Source: Nocardioides carbamazepini
Lineage (GTDB): Bacteria > Actinomycetota > Actinomycetes > Propionibacteriales > Nocardioidaceae
Direction of reading: 5' to 3'
Length of the DNA stretch: 64,000 nucleotides
NCBI RefSeq assembly: GCF_024614185.1
Contig: NZ_JAHTLF010000018.1
Span: 779,821-843,820 of the forward strand
A program made the position numbers and the translations under genes. Of this stretch, positions 9,208 to 16,843 are shown in pieces. Under the pieces are notes generated by a model. That model searched no databases. It worked only from the letters and a program-made list of their open reading frames with translations, and was not told where the DNA came from. The first letter of the stretch is position 1. Every line of letters begins with the position of its first letter.

Positions 9208-10189
9208 CGCTGGAGCGTCTGGGCGTTGATCTCGACGGGGTCGTCGAGCCAGTTGTCGTCGGGCGTGAGGTCGTGCTGGGTGACCCAGGTGGTGACGCCG
9301 TCGCGGTAGTGGAACGGGTGGTTCGGGCCGCGTTCCTTGGCCCAGTGCTTGAACGTGCCGTTGTGGTAGGGCGCGTCCTTGTGGAGCTCGTCGTAGCGGG
9401 CGTTCGCGGCGGCGAGGGCCATCGAGGCGTTGCAGACGGTGCGCTGGGGGAACCAGCCGCGCGTCGGGTCGGCGCACTCCTCACGCGGGTTGTGGCACTG
9501 GGGGCACTTCTCCATCTCGCGGAGCCAGTCCGCGATCCACAGGTCGCGTTCGAGGTCGTCGAGCGCGTCGAACTGGTGGAGGGTCAGTCCGAGTCGTCGG
9601 GCGATGTCGAGATCGCGGCGATAATCCGCTCGACGAGCAAGGACGCTTCGGCTTTTGGGATGGTGGCGTCGGCCTCCCAGTTGAGCCGGACCGCGGCGGC
9701 GAGGATCGCGTTGAAGTGCGGGTCGGACAGGTCGTCGCTGAACGCCTCCGCGGCATCGTCGTCATCGAAGGCGCTGCGGATCGAGGCCAGGACCAGCTCG
9801 TCGGCGATGGTCTCGAAGTTGAAGCCGTGGTGGTCGTCCTCGTGGGGGACCTCGATGTCGCGGGTGGTGCCGTCGTCGCCGGTCACGGTCTTGGTGATCA
9901 TGCGCGGTGGGTGGGCGTCCTGGAGCTCGCGCTTGTCGCCGCGGCGTAGGGCCTGGATGGTGACCTTGCGGGCGCGCTCGGTGGCTTCGTTGACGAAGGC
10001 GTCGTGGGCCTCGGCCTTGGTCTGGAGGTCGCCGGAGATCTCGGGGGTGGTCTCCGAGAGCAGCCGGGGCCCGACGACCGCGGACGAGGCTGCCTGCATG
10101 AGCTCGGCACGCAGCTCCTCGATGCGCTGGAGGTCGCCGCCCTGGAACAGCGGGACGCTGACGGTGGGGCGCTCGTAGGTGTCAGCCAT
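9204..10189 (-). CDS. Tail assembly chaperone GT, made by -1 frameshift
   Basis: Translation from 10189 shifts by -1 at CCCAAAA (9659-9653) and then continues to the stop at 9204, for about 328 residues. After the shift the sequence reads through LDIARRLGLTLHQFDALDD and RDLWIADWLREMEKCPQC, the conserved style of the T part of siphophage tail chaperones, and ends with a CxxC-containing domain. The shifted frame has no good independent start matching this conservation. The GT product would be the minor species that, with G, loads the tape measure during tail-tube assembly. The coordinates span both frames (9653-10189 and 9204-9653). Confidence 0.85.
9584..10189 (-). CDS. Tail assembly chaperone G
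   Basis: This is the zero-frame product of 201 residues, located between the tail-tube genes and the tape measure, as in lambda-like and mycobacteriophage genomes. It is acidic and mostly helical (for example TIADELVLASIRSAFDDDDAAEAF), as usual for G proteins. The start codon is part of the eight-base overlap ATGGCTGA with the previous gene's stop. The frame ends 20 to 25 codons past the slippery heptamer, so most ribosomes make this shorter product. Confidence 0.87.
   Translation of the reverse strand: MADTYERPTVSVPLFQGGDLQRIEELRAELMQAASSAVVGPRLLSETTPEISGDLQTKAEAHDAFVNEATERARKVTIQALRRGDKRELQDAHPPRMITKTVTGDDGTTRDIEVPHEDDHHGFNFETIADELVLASIRSAFDDDDAAEAFSDDLSDPHFNAILAAAVRLNWEADATIPKAEASLLVERIIAAISTSPDDSD
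9653..9659 (-). other. Programmed -1 ribosomal frameshift site CCCAAAA
   Basis: Read on the minus strand, CCCAAAA fits X XXY YYZ in the zero frame: CCA (9658-9656) and AAA (9655-9653) are codons of the G gene. The -1 frame is open from here to 9204 and encodes the conserved T domain. No alternative slippery heptamer was seen in the overlap. Confidence 0.88.
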
Positions 10190-10436
10190 CGGTGCGCTCC
10201 TCGCAGAGGCGCCGCGGCTGCTCGACTTCGACCATCTGTGCGTCGACCTCGGCGTCCTCGATGTCGAGGTCGAGGACGTTCGCGAGCAGGGTCAGATGCA
10301 CTCGCGACGGCCGACCGGTCGCATCGCCGACATCGACGGAGACGCTGTCCGCGAGGACGTGCTTGGTGATGTCGGTGTTGTCGACGAGCAGACGCGGCTC
10401 TCGGCCGCCACCGATCTGGATCTGGACGTGGGTCAT
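10182..10436 (-). CDS. Small tail-region protein
   Basis: The ATG at 10436 is preceded by AAGGAGAG and gives 84 residues (MTHVQIQIGGGREPRLLVDN...). It looks beta-rich at the N-terminus and acidic at the C-terminus. It lies between the major tail protein and the tail chaperones and overlaps the chaperone start by ATGGCTGA. I do not recognise a family. A long upstream extension of this frame is GC-driven and has no ribosome-binding site. Confidence 0.65.
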   Translation of the reverse strand: MTHVQIQIGGGREPRLLVDNTDITKHVLADSVSVDVGDATGRPSRVHLTLLANVLDLDIEDAEVDAQMVEVEQPRRLCEERTDG

Positions 10437-10489
10437 GACTCTCTCCTTGGCTGGGTGGGCTGGGACGGCTGGGATGGAGGGGTGGTGGA

Positions 10490-10524
10490 CCCGCCGCCGC
10501 CTCCCAGCCAGGGACGGCGGCGGG
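10490..10524 (-). terminator. Strong GC hairpin after the major tail gene
   Basis: CCCGCCGCCG (10490-10499) and CGGCGGCGGG (10515-10524) form a perfect 10-bp stem with a 15-base loop in the gap after the major tail protein gene. No U-run follows. It may be an attenuator or an mRNA-stabilising 3' hairpin that raises tail-tube protein yield relative to downstream genes. Confidence 0.45.
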
Positions 10525-10542
10525 CCGATCAGGGGCGCCGGG

Positions 10543-11079
10543 TCAGGGGCCGGCGACGATCTCGACGTTCCACGCGGGCGCACCGGTGATGGAGGCGCCC
10601 TGGGTGAAGGAGTAGACGCCGTCGGCACCAGTGGAGGTCTTGCCGGGGACCTTCACGCCGAGCTGGACGGGGATGATGTCGACGAACTGGCCGACATCGA
10701 GCTCATCGCGGGCAGCGACGTTCTGGCGGCGCCACAGGAACCCGTTGAGCTGGTCGACCATGGTCTCCCACGCCTTCTTGCCGTCCGAGGCTGCGGCGGC
10801 CTGCGGGGAGAAGGACACGATGAGGTCGGGCATGGCGAAGGTGACGGTGCCGTTGACCTCGTACTGCTGCGTCTCGCACAGGATCCGCGGGAGCGTGACC
10901 TTCTCCTGGTTGGCGGTGGGGTCGCCTTGCTCTCCGAAGAGGCTGCAGGAGAGGTTGAAGTTGGTCAGGGCGTCGAGCTCGGTGAGCTTGGGGACCTGGA
11001 TGTTGGCGACGGCGACGGCGAAGCCCCAGCCGTCGTTGCCGAAGCTGCGCTGCAGCGCGGGCTTGATCGCGAGAGCCAT
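10543..11079 (-). CDS. Major tail (tube) protein
   Basis: This 178-residue protein (MALAIKPALQRSFGNDGWGF...) has the size and beta-rich composition of siphophage tail-tube proteins. It is placed directly after the tail terminator and connector genes and before the chaperones. The start overlaps the stop of the upstream gene as TGATG. No Ig-like C-terminal domain is present; the protein ends with NVEIVAGP. It should polymerise as hexamer rings around the tape measure. Confidence 0.8.
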   Translation of the reverse strand: MALAIKPALQRSFGNDGWGFAVAVANIQVPKLTELDALTNFNLSCSLFGEQGDPTANQEKVTLPRILCETQQYEVNGTVTFAMPDLIVSFSPQAAAASDGKKAWETMVDQLNGFLWRRQNVAARDELDVGQFVDIIPVQLGVKVPGKTSTGADGVYSFTQGASITGAPAWNVEIVAGP

Positions 11080-11525
11080 CAGGCGTTCTCCTTCGGGGTG
11101 TCGGCCTGCTGGCCGTCGGTGAGCGGCTGGGAGTCCGCCGCGGGTGCGGCGGGAGTCGTGGTGGCGCCGTCGGCGACCAGCGCCTCGGCCTGCTCGGCGT
11201 CGTCGGCTTCAAGGACGGCGACCAGCGCGGCCTTGTTGCCGGTGACGGAGAGCTGGTGCTCGGCGTCGCGGCTGTCGTTGCGCTGCGCGATCTCGGCCTT
11301 GAGGGCCTTGACCGTCTGCGCGGCGTACCCGTCCGGCTTGCCGTCGGCGGCAGGGTCGAGGGTGGTGAAGTACTTCGGCGGCAGGGGGCGGCCGGCGGAG
11401 TCGATGGCGGGCTTGTCGAGGACCTCGTAGCCACCGGTCGCCTCAGCGTGGGACTTGGGGACGGACAGCTGGTGGCCGGTCTCGATCTGGCGGACGCGGA
11501 TGTACTCAGGCGTGGACGCGGGCAT
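11079..11525 (-). CDS. HeH/SAP-like motif protein of the connector-tail region
   Basis: The ATG at 11525 gives 148 residues. Residues around 70-110 carry LKAEIAQRN ... GNKAALVAVLEADDA, a helix-extended-helix (HeH/LEM/SAP-like) motif. Nearly the same motif is present in the gene at 13367-13714. The C-terminal 30 residues are a low-complexity Ala/Thr/Pro/Asp tail. HeH domains often bind nucleic acid. In this position it may be a head or tail decoration or stabilising protein; the function is not known. Confidence 0.65.
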   Translation of the reverse strand: MPASTPEYIRVRQIETGHQLSVPKSHAEATGGYEVLDKPAIDSAGRPLPPKYFTTLDPAADGKPDGYAAQTVKALKAEIAQRNDSRDAEHQLSVTGNKAALVAVLEADDAEQAEALVADGATTTPAAPAADSQPLTDGQQADTPKENA

Positions 11526-11605
11526 GGGTGCTCCCTTGCTGGGTGGGATGACGGAGCCGCCGCGCCGCGTGGTGATCCGGCGGCGGGCGAGTGGTGGTGG
11601 CTGGG

Positions 11606-11995
11606 TCAGTAGGTGAAGGACGCCGAACCGACGAAGTAGCCCTCGACGGGCGAGACCTCGTCCTCGTCGCCCTCGTACTGGGTCGGCGGGTAGGTCTCGC
11701 CGGCAACGGTGAGGCGCGCGAACCGCAGCGCCTCGAAGCACTCCTCGCGCAGCCGCTGGGCGTTGGAGACCGCGTGCTGGGAGAACCACCAGACGGTGAC
11801 CCGGTAGCGCCGCACGCTGGTGGTGGCGTCGAGCAGCAGCTCGTCGGGGGCGGTGAAGATCTCCGAGACCAGGACCTCGACGTACTCGGCCGGCCGGGTC
11901 GCGGGGACGTCGTCGGGTGCGTAGGCGTGCTTGGGCGCGACCGCGGTGTCGAGGAGGGCGACGATGGCGGCCTGGTGCTCGGCGAGGGTCGCCAT
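11606..11995 (-). CDS. Tail terminator / tail completion protein
   Basis: The 129-residue protein has the size and topology of siphophage tail terminators: an N-terminal helix (LAEHQAAIVALLDTAV) followed by strands such as RRYRVTVWWFSQ, and a C-terminal strand SPVEGYFVGSASFTY. It lies between a gp10-like connector gene and the tail-tube gene, the conserved position. I chose the ATG at 11995, which overlaps the upstream stop as TGATG, over a GTG one codon earlier. Confidence 0.68.
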   Translation of the reverse strand: MATLAEHQAAIVALLDTAVAPKHAYAPDDVPATRPAEYVEVLVSEIFTAPDELLLDATTSVRRYRVTVWWFSQHAVSNAQRLREECFEALRFARLTVAGETYPPTQYEGDEDEVSPVEGYFVGSASFTY

Positions 11996-12354
11996 CACAG
12001 GCTCTCGGCGAGGATCTTGCGGACCCGGGCGGTCAGGTCGGGGCCGACTTTGTCGGCGGCCTTGGGGAGGTCGGTGTTGCGGCCGTGGCGGAACCCGACG
12101 CCGACGAAGTTGCTCTTCGGGGTGCCGTCGGGGCCGAACTCGCCTTCGAGGATGCCGGTCATCTCGGCGTTGACGCGCTTCCAGTAGTGCTCACCGTGGG
12201 GGCCGGCCTTCTCGCGGGCCAGTGCTCGGGCGAGGTCGCGGCCGAACTGGGTGGACTGCCGCACGGCGCGGCTGGCCTTGGGGGTGAAGTCGACCGCGGC
12301 CGACTCCTGCCGCTGGGCGAGGCGGTCGATGTGGTGACGGACCTTGACGCGCAC
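11995..12354 (-). CDS. HK97 gp10-like head-tail connector component
   Basis: This 119-residue basic, helical protein starts with GTG at 12354. It matches the HK97 gp10-like group in order and composition: a long N-terminal helix with Arg/Lys, a central HGEHYWKRVNAEM segment and a C-terminal RVRKILAESL helix. It would join the portal/adaptor to the tail terminator. The stop overlaps the next start (TGATG). Confidence 0.65.
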   Translation of the reverse strand: MRVKVRHHIDRLAQRQESAAVDFTPKASRAVRQSTQFGRDLARALAREKAGPHGEHYWKRVNAEMTGILEGEFGPDGTPKSNFVGVGFRHGRNTDLPKAADKVGPDLTARVRKILAESL

Positions 12355-12384
12355 GACGACCTCCCTTGACCTGGCTGGGTGTGG

Positions 12385-12831
12385 CTAGAGCTGGACAACG
12401 TCGAGACGTCGGGCGGTGGCGAAGGACTTGGCGGGCACCGCGACGACCATGTAGCGGCGGCCGAGGAGCGCGGGGTCGTCGAGCCGGCCCACGGCGGTGA
12501 TCTCGTACTCCCAGGCCCCGTCGAGGAGCCCGCGCTGCTCGCCAGCGACGGGGACCTTCGCGCTGATCGGGATGTGCAGCCCGGCCTCGATCACCGGCCG
12601 CTCGACGTCGCCGATCTTGATGTAGCGGGTCGCGGTGTCGGCGCCGGCCCGGGCGCCGCCCTGGACCTTCCCGAAGGTCGAGCCCTCGGGCGTGAACGCC
12701 GGGACCTTGTAGCCGTCGGCGTCGAGGGTGAACCCCGCCGGGGAGTAGGCGGCGAGGGTCAACGTCATGAGCGACTCGGCCTCGCGGCGCATCCCGGGGA
12801 GTGCGCGGGCGATGTCGTCTTCGAGGGTCAC
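12385..12831 (-). CDS. Head-tail stopper-like protein (DUF6093-type)
   Basis: A GTG at 12831 overlaps the upstream stop as GTGA and gives 148 residues. The protein has an N-terminal helical segment (LEDDIARALPGMRREAESLM), then a beta-barrel-like part (RPVIEAGLHIPISAKVPVAG) ending in RRLDVVQL. In actinophages, proteins of this length and place are annotated as DUF6093 and act as stopper or connector proteins. The family name is from memory of similar genomes. Confidence 0.6.
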   Translation of the reverse strand: MTLEDDIARALPGMRREAESLMTLTLAAYSPAGFTLDADGYKVPAFTPEGSTFGKVQGGARAGADTATRYIKIGDVERPVIEAGLHIPISAKVPVAGEQRGLLDGAWEYEITAVGRLDDPALLGRRYMVVAVPAKSFATARRLDVVQL

Positions 12832-13343
12832 GGGGTGACTCCGTAGATCGGGTGGCCGGCGATGTCGGCTCCGCACGAGCAGTAGGCGCCGCCGTAGACG
12901 ACGTCACCGGTGCCGTTGACGTAGGTGTTGGCGGTGCAGGTCTCGGCGTGCTGCACAGTGCAGCTCGAGGGACGGATCGAGAACGCCCGGCCACGTTGCT
13001 TGGGAGCCAGCAGCGCCCACCACTCGTCGAGGATGGTGACGCGGCCCTTGCCCGAGCGGTACGTGCGTGACGCAGACGCGTCATCGACGGCGGTGGTGAC
13101 CTGGGTGGCGTCGTCGGGGTGCTGGATGTGCGCGACGACGGCCTCGCGTACGACGTAGTCGAGCTTGGCCTGGTCGAGGTCGTCGATCGTGGGGACCTGG
13201 CCGGGGCCGATGCCGACCAGGCGCGCGGTGATGAGGAGCAGGGCGTTGGAGATCCACAGCTCCCACTGCTTGTACTCCGGCGAGCCCTCCTCGGGGGCGG
13301 TGCGGCCAAGGGCGACCGCGATGTCGTCTGGGGTCACGGCCAT
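12828..13343 (-). CDS. Head-tail adaptor (gp6-like) protein
   Basis: The ATG at 13343, preceded by a GGAGG-type sequence, gives 171 residues. The N-terminal half (MAVTPDDIAVALGRTAP ... LLLITARLVG ... LDYVVREAVVAHIQHP) is the helical bundle of phage head-tail adaptors that dock on the portal. The C-terminal half holds four Cys residues in CTVQHAETC and CSCGAD, perhaps a zinc site. The order capsid, adaptor, stopper, connector and terminator is conserved in siphophages. Confidence 0.72.
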   Translation of the reverse strand: MAVTPDDIAVALGRTAPEEGSPEYKQWELWISNALLLITARLVGIGPGQVPTIDDLDQAKLDYVVREAVVAHIQHPDDATQVTTAVDDASASRTYRSGKGRVTILDEWWALLAPKQRGRAFSIRPSSCTVQHAETCTANTYVNGTGDVVYGGAYCSCGADIAGHPIYGVTP

Positions 13344-13366
13344 GACCGCACCGCCTTCCTGGGAGG

Positions 13367-13714
13367 TCAGTCCTCGTCGGGCTCGGCGCCCGTGCCCGGC
13401 GAGCCCTCGTTGTCGGGGTCCTCGTCGTCGTCGGCGGCGGTGCCGCCGGCGTCGGCGTCGTGGTCGTCCTGCTCGAGGACCGCGACCAGCGCGGCCTTGT
13501 TGCCCTTGTTGACCAGCTGGGCGTCGGGTCCGCGGCCGGCGTTCCGCGTCGCGATCTCGGCCTTGAGCTCGTTCGCGGTCATGCCCGCGTAGCCCTTGTC
13601 GTCGTCCGCCGGGATGGTCCCGTCGAACGGCTGCCACTCGCTGCCCAGCCGGGCGGCCGTCTCCTCGGAGCAGGAGACGACCGCGCCGGTGCGCACGCTG
13701 CGCAGACGGGGCAT
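13367..13714 (-). CDS. Small HeH/SAP-motif protein next to the capsid gene
   Basis: The ATG at 13714 overlaps the capsid stop as TGATG; the product has 115 residues. Residues about 48-85 carry LKAEIATRN ... GNKAALVAVLEQDD, almost identical to the motif in the gene at 11079-11525. The C-terminus is a very acidic tail (DDDEDPDNEGS...). It could be a capsid decoration, a head-completion factor or a DNA mimic. No assigned family is certain. Confidence 0.65.
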   Translation of the reverse strand: MPRLRSVRTGAVVSCSEETAARLGSEWQPFDGTIPADDDKGYAGMTANELKAEIATRNAGRGPDAQLVNKGNKAALVAVLEQDDHDADAGGTAADDDEDPDNEGSPGTGAEPDED

Positions 13715-14610
13715 CAGGCGGCGTCCAGCACGACGGCGAAGGCCGCCAGCTCCGCGATGCCCCAGCCGTAGACGACCTCCGCGCGGACGGCGATCTGGTT
13801 GTTGCGCTTGAGGTCGCCGCCGCCGTCCGGGTCGCCGTACTTGATGACCTCCAGGCCGAGGGCCTTCTGCACGCCCCAGCGGACCGAGGAGAAGTCGCCG
13901 ACGACGCCGAGGATGTTGCTCGCAACCGCGGCGACGCCGACGGCGCCGACGGTGTTGGACACCGACGCACGGTGGCCCTCGACCTCGGACACCGCGGTGT
14001 CGAGCTTGAGGGCGGGGTAGAGCTTCTGCTCGGAGTTCGTGCCGCGAGCGGACGCGAACTTGGCGGCGTACAGCGGGTCGAGGGCGACGTCGCGGGGGAC
14101 GAACCCGTCGGCCATGACGAGTGCGTCGGCCGCGTCGAGGCTGACGTAGGGCTTGTCGGTGGCGACGTACTCCACCGAGTTGGGGCTGTCGCACAGGCCG
14201 CCGTTCATCGCGGTGACCTTGGCGCCGCCGGTCGGGTTGATCTCGTGGATCACACCGAAGTCGAGCGCCCGGGACAGCGACGGCTGGATGAGGTCGAGGA
14301 TCTCGTCGACGACCTCGAGCTGCCGGTCCTCGTCGGCCCACAGGACCTCCTCGTTGAACCGGAGGGTCTTGTGGAACTTGAAGGGCTTGACGGTCTTGAC
14401 CGTCGGGGTGACGGTCGAGGCGCCCTTCTGGGCGCCCTCACCGACGTACTCGGCCTCGCCGATGTTGAAGGTGAAGAACTCGCCCTCGCCGAACGTCTGC
14501 GGGGTCACCGCGGACAGGGCCGCCACGGTGGAGCCGTACTGGATCTTGCCCAGCCACGGCTCGAGCTTCTGCTTGGGGATCGAGAGGGATCCGGTTGCGA
14601 GCGACGTCAT
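13714..14610 (-). CDS. Major capsid protein, HK97 fold
   Basis: This 298-residue protein shows the HK97-type capsid order. A short N-arm (MTSLATGSLSIPKQK) is followed by an E-loop-like GAEY...EGAQKGAS segment, a spine helix (VVDEILDLIQPSLSRALDFGV), a P-domain and a C-terminal beta strand (NQIAVRAEVVYGWGIAEL). It lies directly downstream of the scaffold gene. It has no separate delta domain of the HK97 kind, so the upstream gene probably acts as an independent scaffold. Expression should be among the highest of the lysogen's late genes. Confidence 0.88.
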   Translation of the reverse strand: MTSLATGSLSIPKQKLEPWLGKIQYGSTVAALSAVTPQTFGEGEFFTFNIGEAEYVGEGAQKGASTVTPTVKTVKPFKFHKTLRFNEEVLWADEDRQLEVVDEILDLIQPSLSRALDFGVIHEINPTGGAKVTAMNGGLCDSPNSVEYVATDKPYVSLDAADALVMADGFVPRDVALDPLYAAKFASARGTNSEQKLYPALKLDTAVSEVEGHRASVSNTVGAVGVAAVASNILGVVGDFSSVRWGVQKALGLEVIKYGDPDGGGDLKRNNQIAVRAEVVYGWGIAELAAFAVVLDAA

Positions 14611-14633
14611 GTCGCGACTCCTTTCGGGAGTGT

Positions 14634-15311
14634 TCAGTCAGCGTTGGCTCGGGCGAAGAGGCCGCGAGCGAACTCGCGCATCTCGCCGTCGCCGACGTTG
14701 TTGGTGGTGTGCTGGCCCTCGCGGGGCGAGTGGTTGCCGTTCTTCTTGCGCGCCGAGTCACGTCCGGCCAGGCGCTCGGCCTGCTGGCGAATGGCGTCGG
14801 CGGTGGTGGCCGTCAGGAACAGATCGGCGTCCGACGGCTCCCCGTCGGGGTGCTGCTGGGTCGCCTTGCCGCGCTTGGTGCTGATGCCGAACTCGCTGGC
14901 GATCTCGGCCCGCACGGCACGCAGCTCGGACTGGGCGCCCTTGGACTCGAGGTCGGCGATGCGATCCTCGAGCGTCTTGGCGCCCTCAGCCTTGGCGCGG
15001 AGGTCGTCGTAGTCGGCGAACTTCTCGGTCACCTTGCGACGCTCCTCGGCGCGAATCTTGGCGGCGATCTTCTCGACCGCCGCGTCGACATCGGCCTGGG
15101 TCAGTGTCTGGCCCTGGTCCCCGCCCTGGCCCCCGTCGCCGTCGCCTACACCGGCACCGCTGCCTCCGTCGCCGCCCTCGCCCGCGGCCTCCATGGAGAA
15201 GCCAGCGAAGGTGGCCCGGTTGCGGGCGAAGGTGTCGGCCAGCCAACGGCTGTGCTCGAAGGACAGACGGATCGGCTTGCGGATCGGGTTGGGGATCGGC
15301 TGGTTGGTCAT
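14634..15311 (-). CDS. Capsid scaffolding protein
   Basis: This 225-residue protein immediately precedes the capsid gene. The middle is a Gly/Asp low-complexity linker (residues about 43-68). It is followed by long charged coiled-coil helices (AAVEKIAAKIRAEERRKVTEKF ... KTLEDRIADLESKGA), the hallmark of siphophage scaffolds. The C-terminal NNVGDGEMREFARGLFARANAD is the probable capsid-binding helix. No protease signature is seen in it or nearby. Confidence 0.83.
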   Translation of the reverse strand: MTNQPIPNPIRKPIRLSFEHSRWLADTFARNRATFAGFSMEAAGEGGDGGSGAGVGDGDGGQGGDQGQTLTQADVDAAVEKIAAKIRAEERRKVTEKFADYDDLRAKAEGAKTLEDRIADLESKGAQSELRAVRAEIASEFGISTKRGKATQQHPDGEPSDADLFLTATTADAIRQQAERLAGRDSARKKNGNHSPREGQHTTNNVGDGEMREFARGLFARANAD

Positions 15312-15466
15312 CAGTGCTCCGTGCCTCGTCAGGTGATGCCCGGCATTGAGCGCTGCCGTGGGCGCTTACCCCCGCGATGGGGTGGTCTGAGGTGGTGTGC
15401 GTGTTACCGTGGAAGCGGAGTCGAGGCGTACCCCTGCTCGCCGTGGGGAGCGTTGCCTCGGCTCCT

Positions 15467-16843
15467 CTACATTTCGGCCGGCGCAGTGAGCAGCTCGACC
15501 TCGTGCAGCTCGCCCTGGGACATCACCCACACCGCTGTCGCCGAAGGCCTCTCGGGTCGCAGGTTGTAGCTGCGCAGCTCCTCGACGGTCCCGTCCGGCA
15601 GCGTTCGGTCGCCGACGTCGACGACGACGCGGGTCTTGCCCTTCCGGGTGGCCTTCGTGATCTGACGGGCTATGTGCACGGGATCGACCGGGGTGCTCGG
15701 CTCGAGGCCCTTGTGCTCCCACTCGGTGCCGGCCGGCTCGTCATCCGTAGCGAACCGCTGCCAACGGAAGTCGTGGACCGGCAGCAGCTTGCCCGTCGCC
15801 GGGTCGAGCCGGTCGTTGGAGTTGGCCTGGGAGATCCACTCGATCTGCTCATCCAGGCGATGCATCCGCTCGGCGAACTCGACCTCGAGCGGCGGGAGCA
15901 TGTCGGCGGCGTTGTACGACGCCGGCAGCACGGCCTTGCGGCGCTCCCAGTAGGCGTCCCACGCCTGCTGGTCGCTGCGGTCCGGTGGTCCGTCGGCGGC
16001 CCCTGGCGAAGCAGGTTGGTTGACGGGCGGCTGCCCGCCGCGGCCTCCACCTTCGGTGGCAGCCGGCCTGTCGTCGCGCTCTTCGGGCCCGTACTTCTTG
16101 TCGAGGTAGTCGCGCAGCGTCTTGTTCTCGTCCTTGGTGCGCTTCCGCTTCGAGGCGACGTACTGCATCACCGACGCCATTGGGCCGTCGTCCCCGTCGA
16201 AGACCGGGGACGCGAGGCAGTGGCACTCCTTGTGCGCTGCGAACCGCGCGGTGACCTTGGAGTAGATCGCGCCCTTGTCGGCCAGGAGGCGGCACCATCG
16301 ACACCCGTCGGCATACGAGTCACTCGGGCGGGTGTGACGCCGCCAGCCGACCGCAGCATCGTCACGGACGGTGTTCTCGGTGATGGTGTCGCGGAACCCG
16401 CCCGCGATCTCCTTCTGCAGCTCGGCCTGCAGCTTGGACACCGACACCGCGATCGAGTCGGCGATCTGCTGCTCGTACTCGGCCGCCTTGCGGTCGATGT
16501 CGGCCTGGATCAGCTCGTACAGCGAGGTCGTGGCGACCGCGACCGAGGTGTGGAGCTTGTCGAGGTCGACCACGGCGACCGGCTCGGCGATGAACGCGCC
16601 GGCCAGATCAGCGGTCAGGTCGGCGGCGTCGCGAAGCTCGTCGTACCAGGCGGCCGCGAGCTCGGCCGCGGCCTGCCTATAGGTCTCGGCGATGACGTCG
16701 GCGGCCTCGAACAGCGCCCCACGCACGGCCTCGGGGCTGGCTGCGGCCTGCTCGGCAGCCGCGGCGGCGACCAGGGCGGCCGCCTCGCCGGTGAGTCCCT
16801 GCAGCTCGGACCGGACGGCCTCAGGCGGGGTTGTCGTTGCCAT
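15467..16843 (-). CDS. MuF-type minor head protein with nuclease-like C-terminal extension
   Basis: The ATG at 16843 overlaps the portal stop and gives 458 residues. Residues 1-250 are a helical MuF-like head-morphogenesis domain with the family's Cys/His cluster (DGCRWCRLLADKG ... HKECHCLASPVF). A Pro/Gly linker follows at about 275-305. The last 150 residues do not look like head protein. They contain VHDFRWQRF, WEHKGLE, HIARQITKATRKGKTRVVVDV and AVWVM, in the order of PD-(D/E)XK/CdiA-type toxin domains. MuF-linked polymorphic toxins are known in temperate phages. No adjacent immunity gene is visible, and the toxin reading is an inference. Confidence 0.75.
   Translation of the reverse strand: MATTTPPEAVRSELQGLTGEAAALVAAAAAEQAAASPEAVRGALFEAADVIAETYRQAAAELAAAWYDELRDAADLTADLAGAFIAEPVAVVDLDKLHTSVAVATTSLYELIQADIDRKAAEYEQQIADSIAVSVSKLQAELQKEIAGGFRDTITENTVRDDAAVGWRRHTRPSDSYADGCRWCRLLADKGAIYSKVTARFAAHKECHCLASPVFDGDDGPMASVMQYVASKRKRTKDENKTLRDYLDKKYGPEERDDRPAATEGGGRGGQPPVNQPASPGAADGPPDRSDQQAWDAYWERRKAVLPASYNAADMLPPLEVEFAERMHRLDEQIEWISQANSNDRLDPATGKLLPVHDFRWQRFATDDEPAGTEWEHKGLEPSTPVDPVHIARQITKATRKGKTRVVVDVGDRTLPDGTVEELRSYNLRPERPSATAVWVMSQGELHEVELLTAPAEM

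Noticed and set aside
9204..9515. Independent 103-residue gene starting ATG 9515
   Set aside because: The conserved T-domain sequence extends upstream of this ATG in the same frame to the slippery site, so it is the frameshift product.
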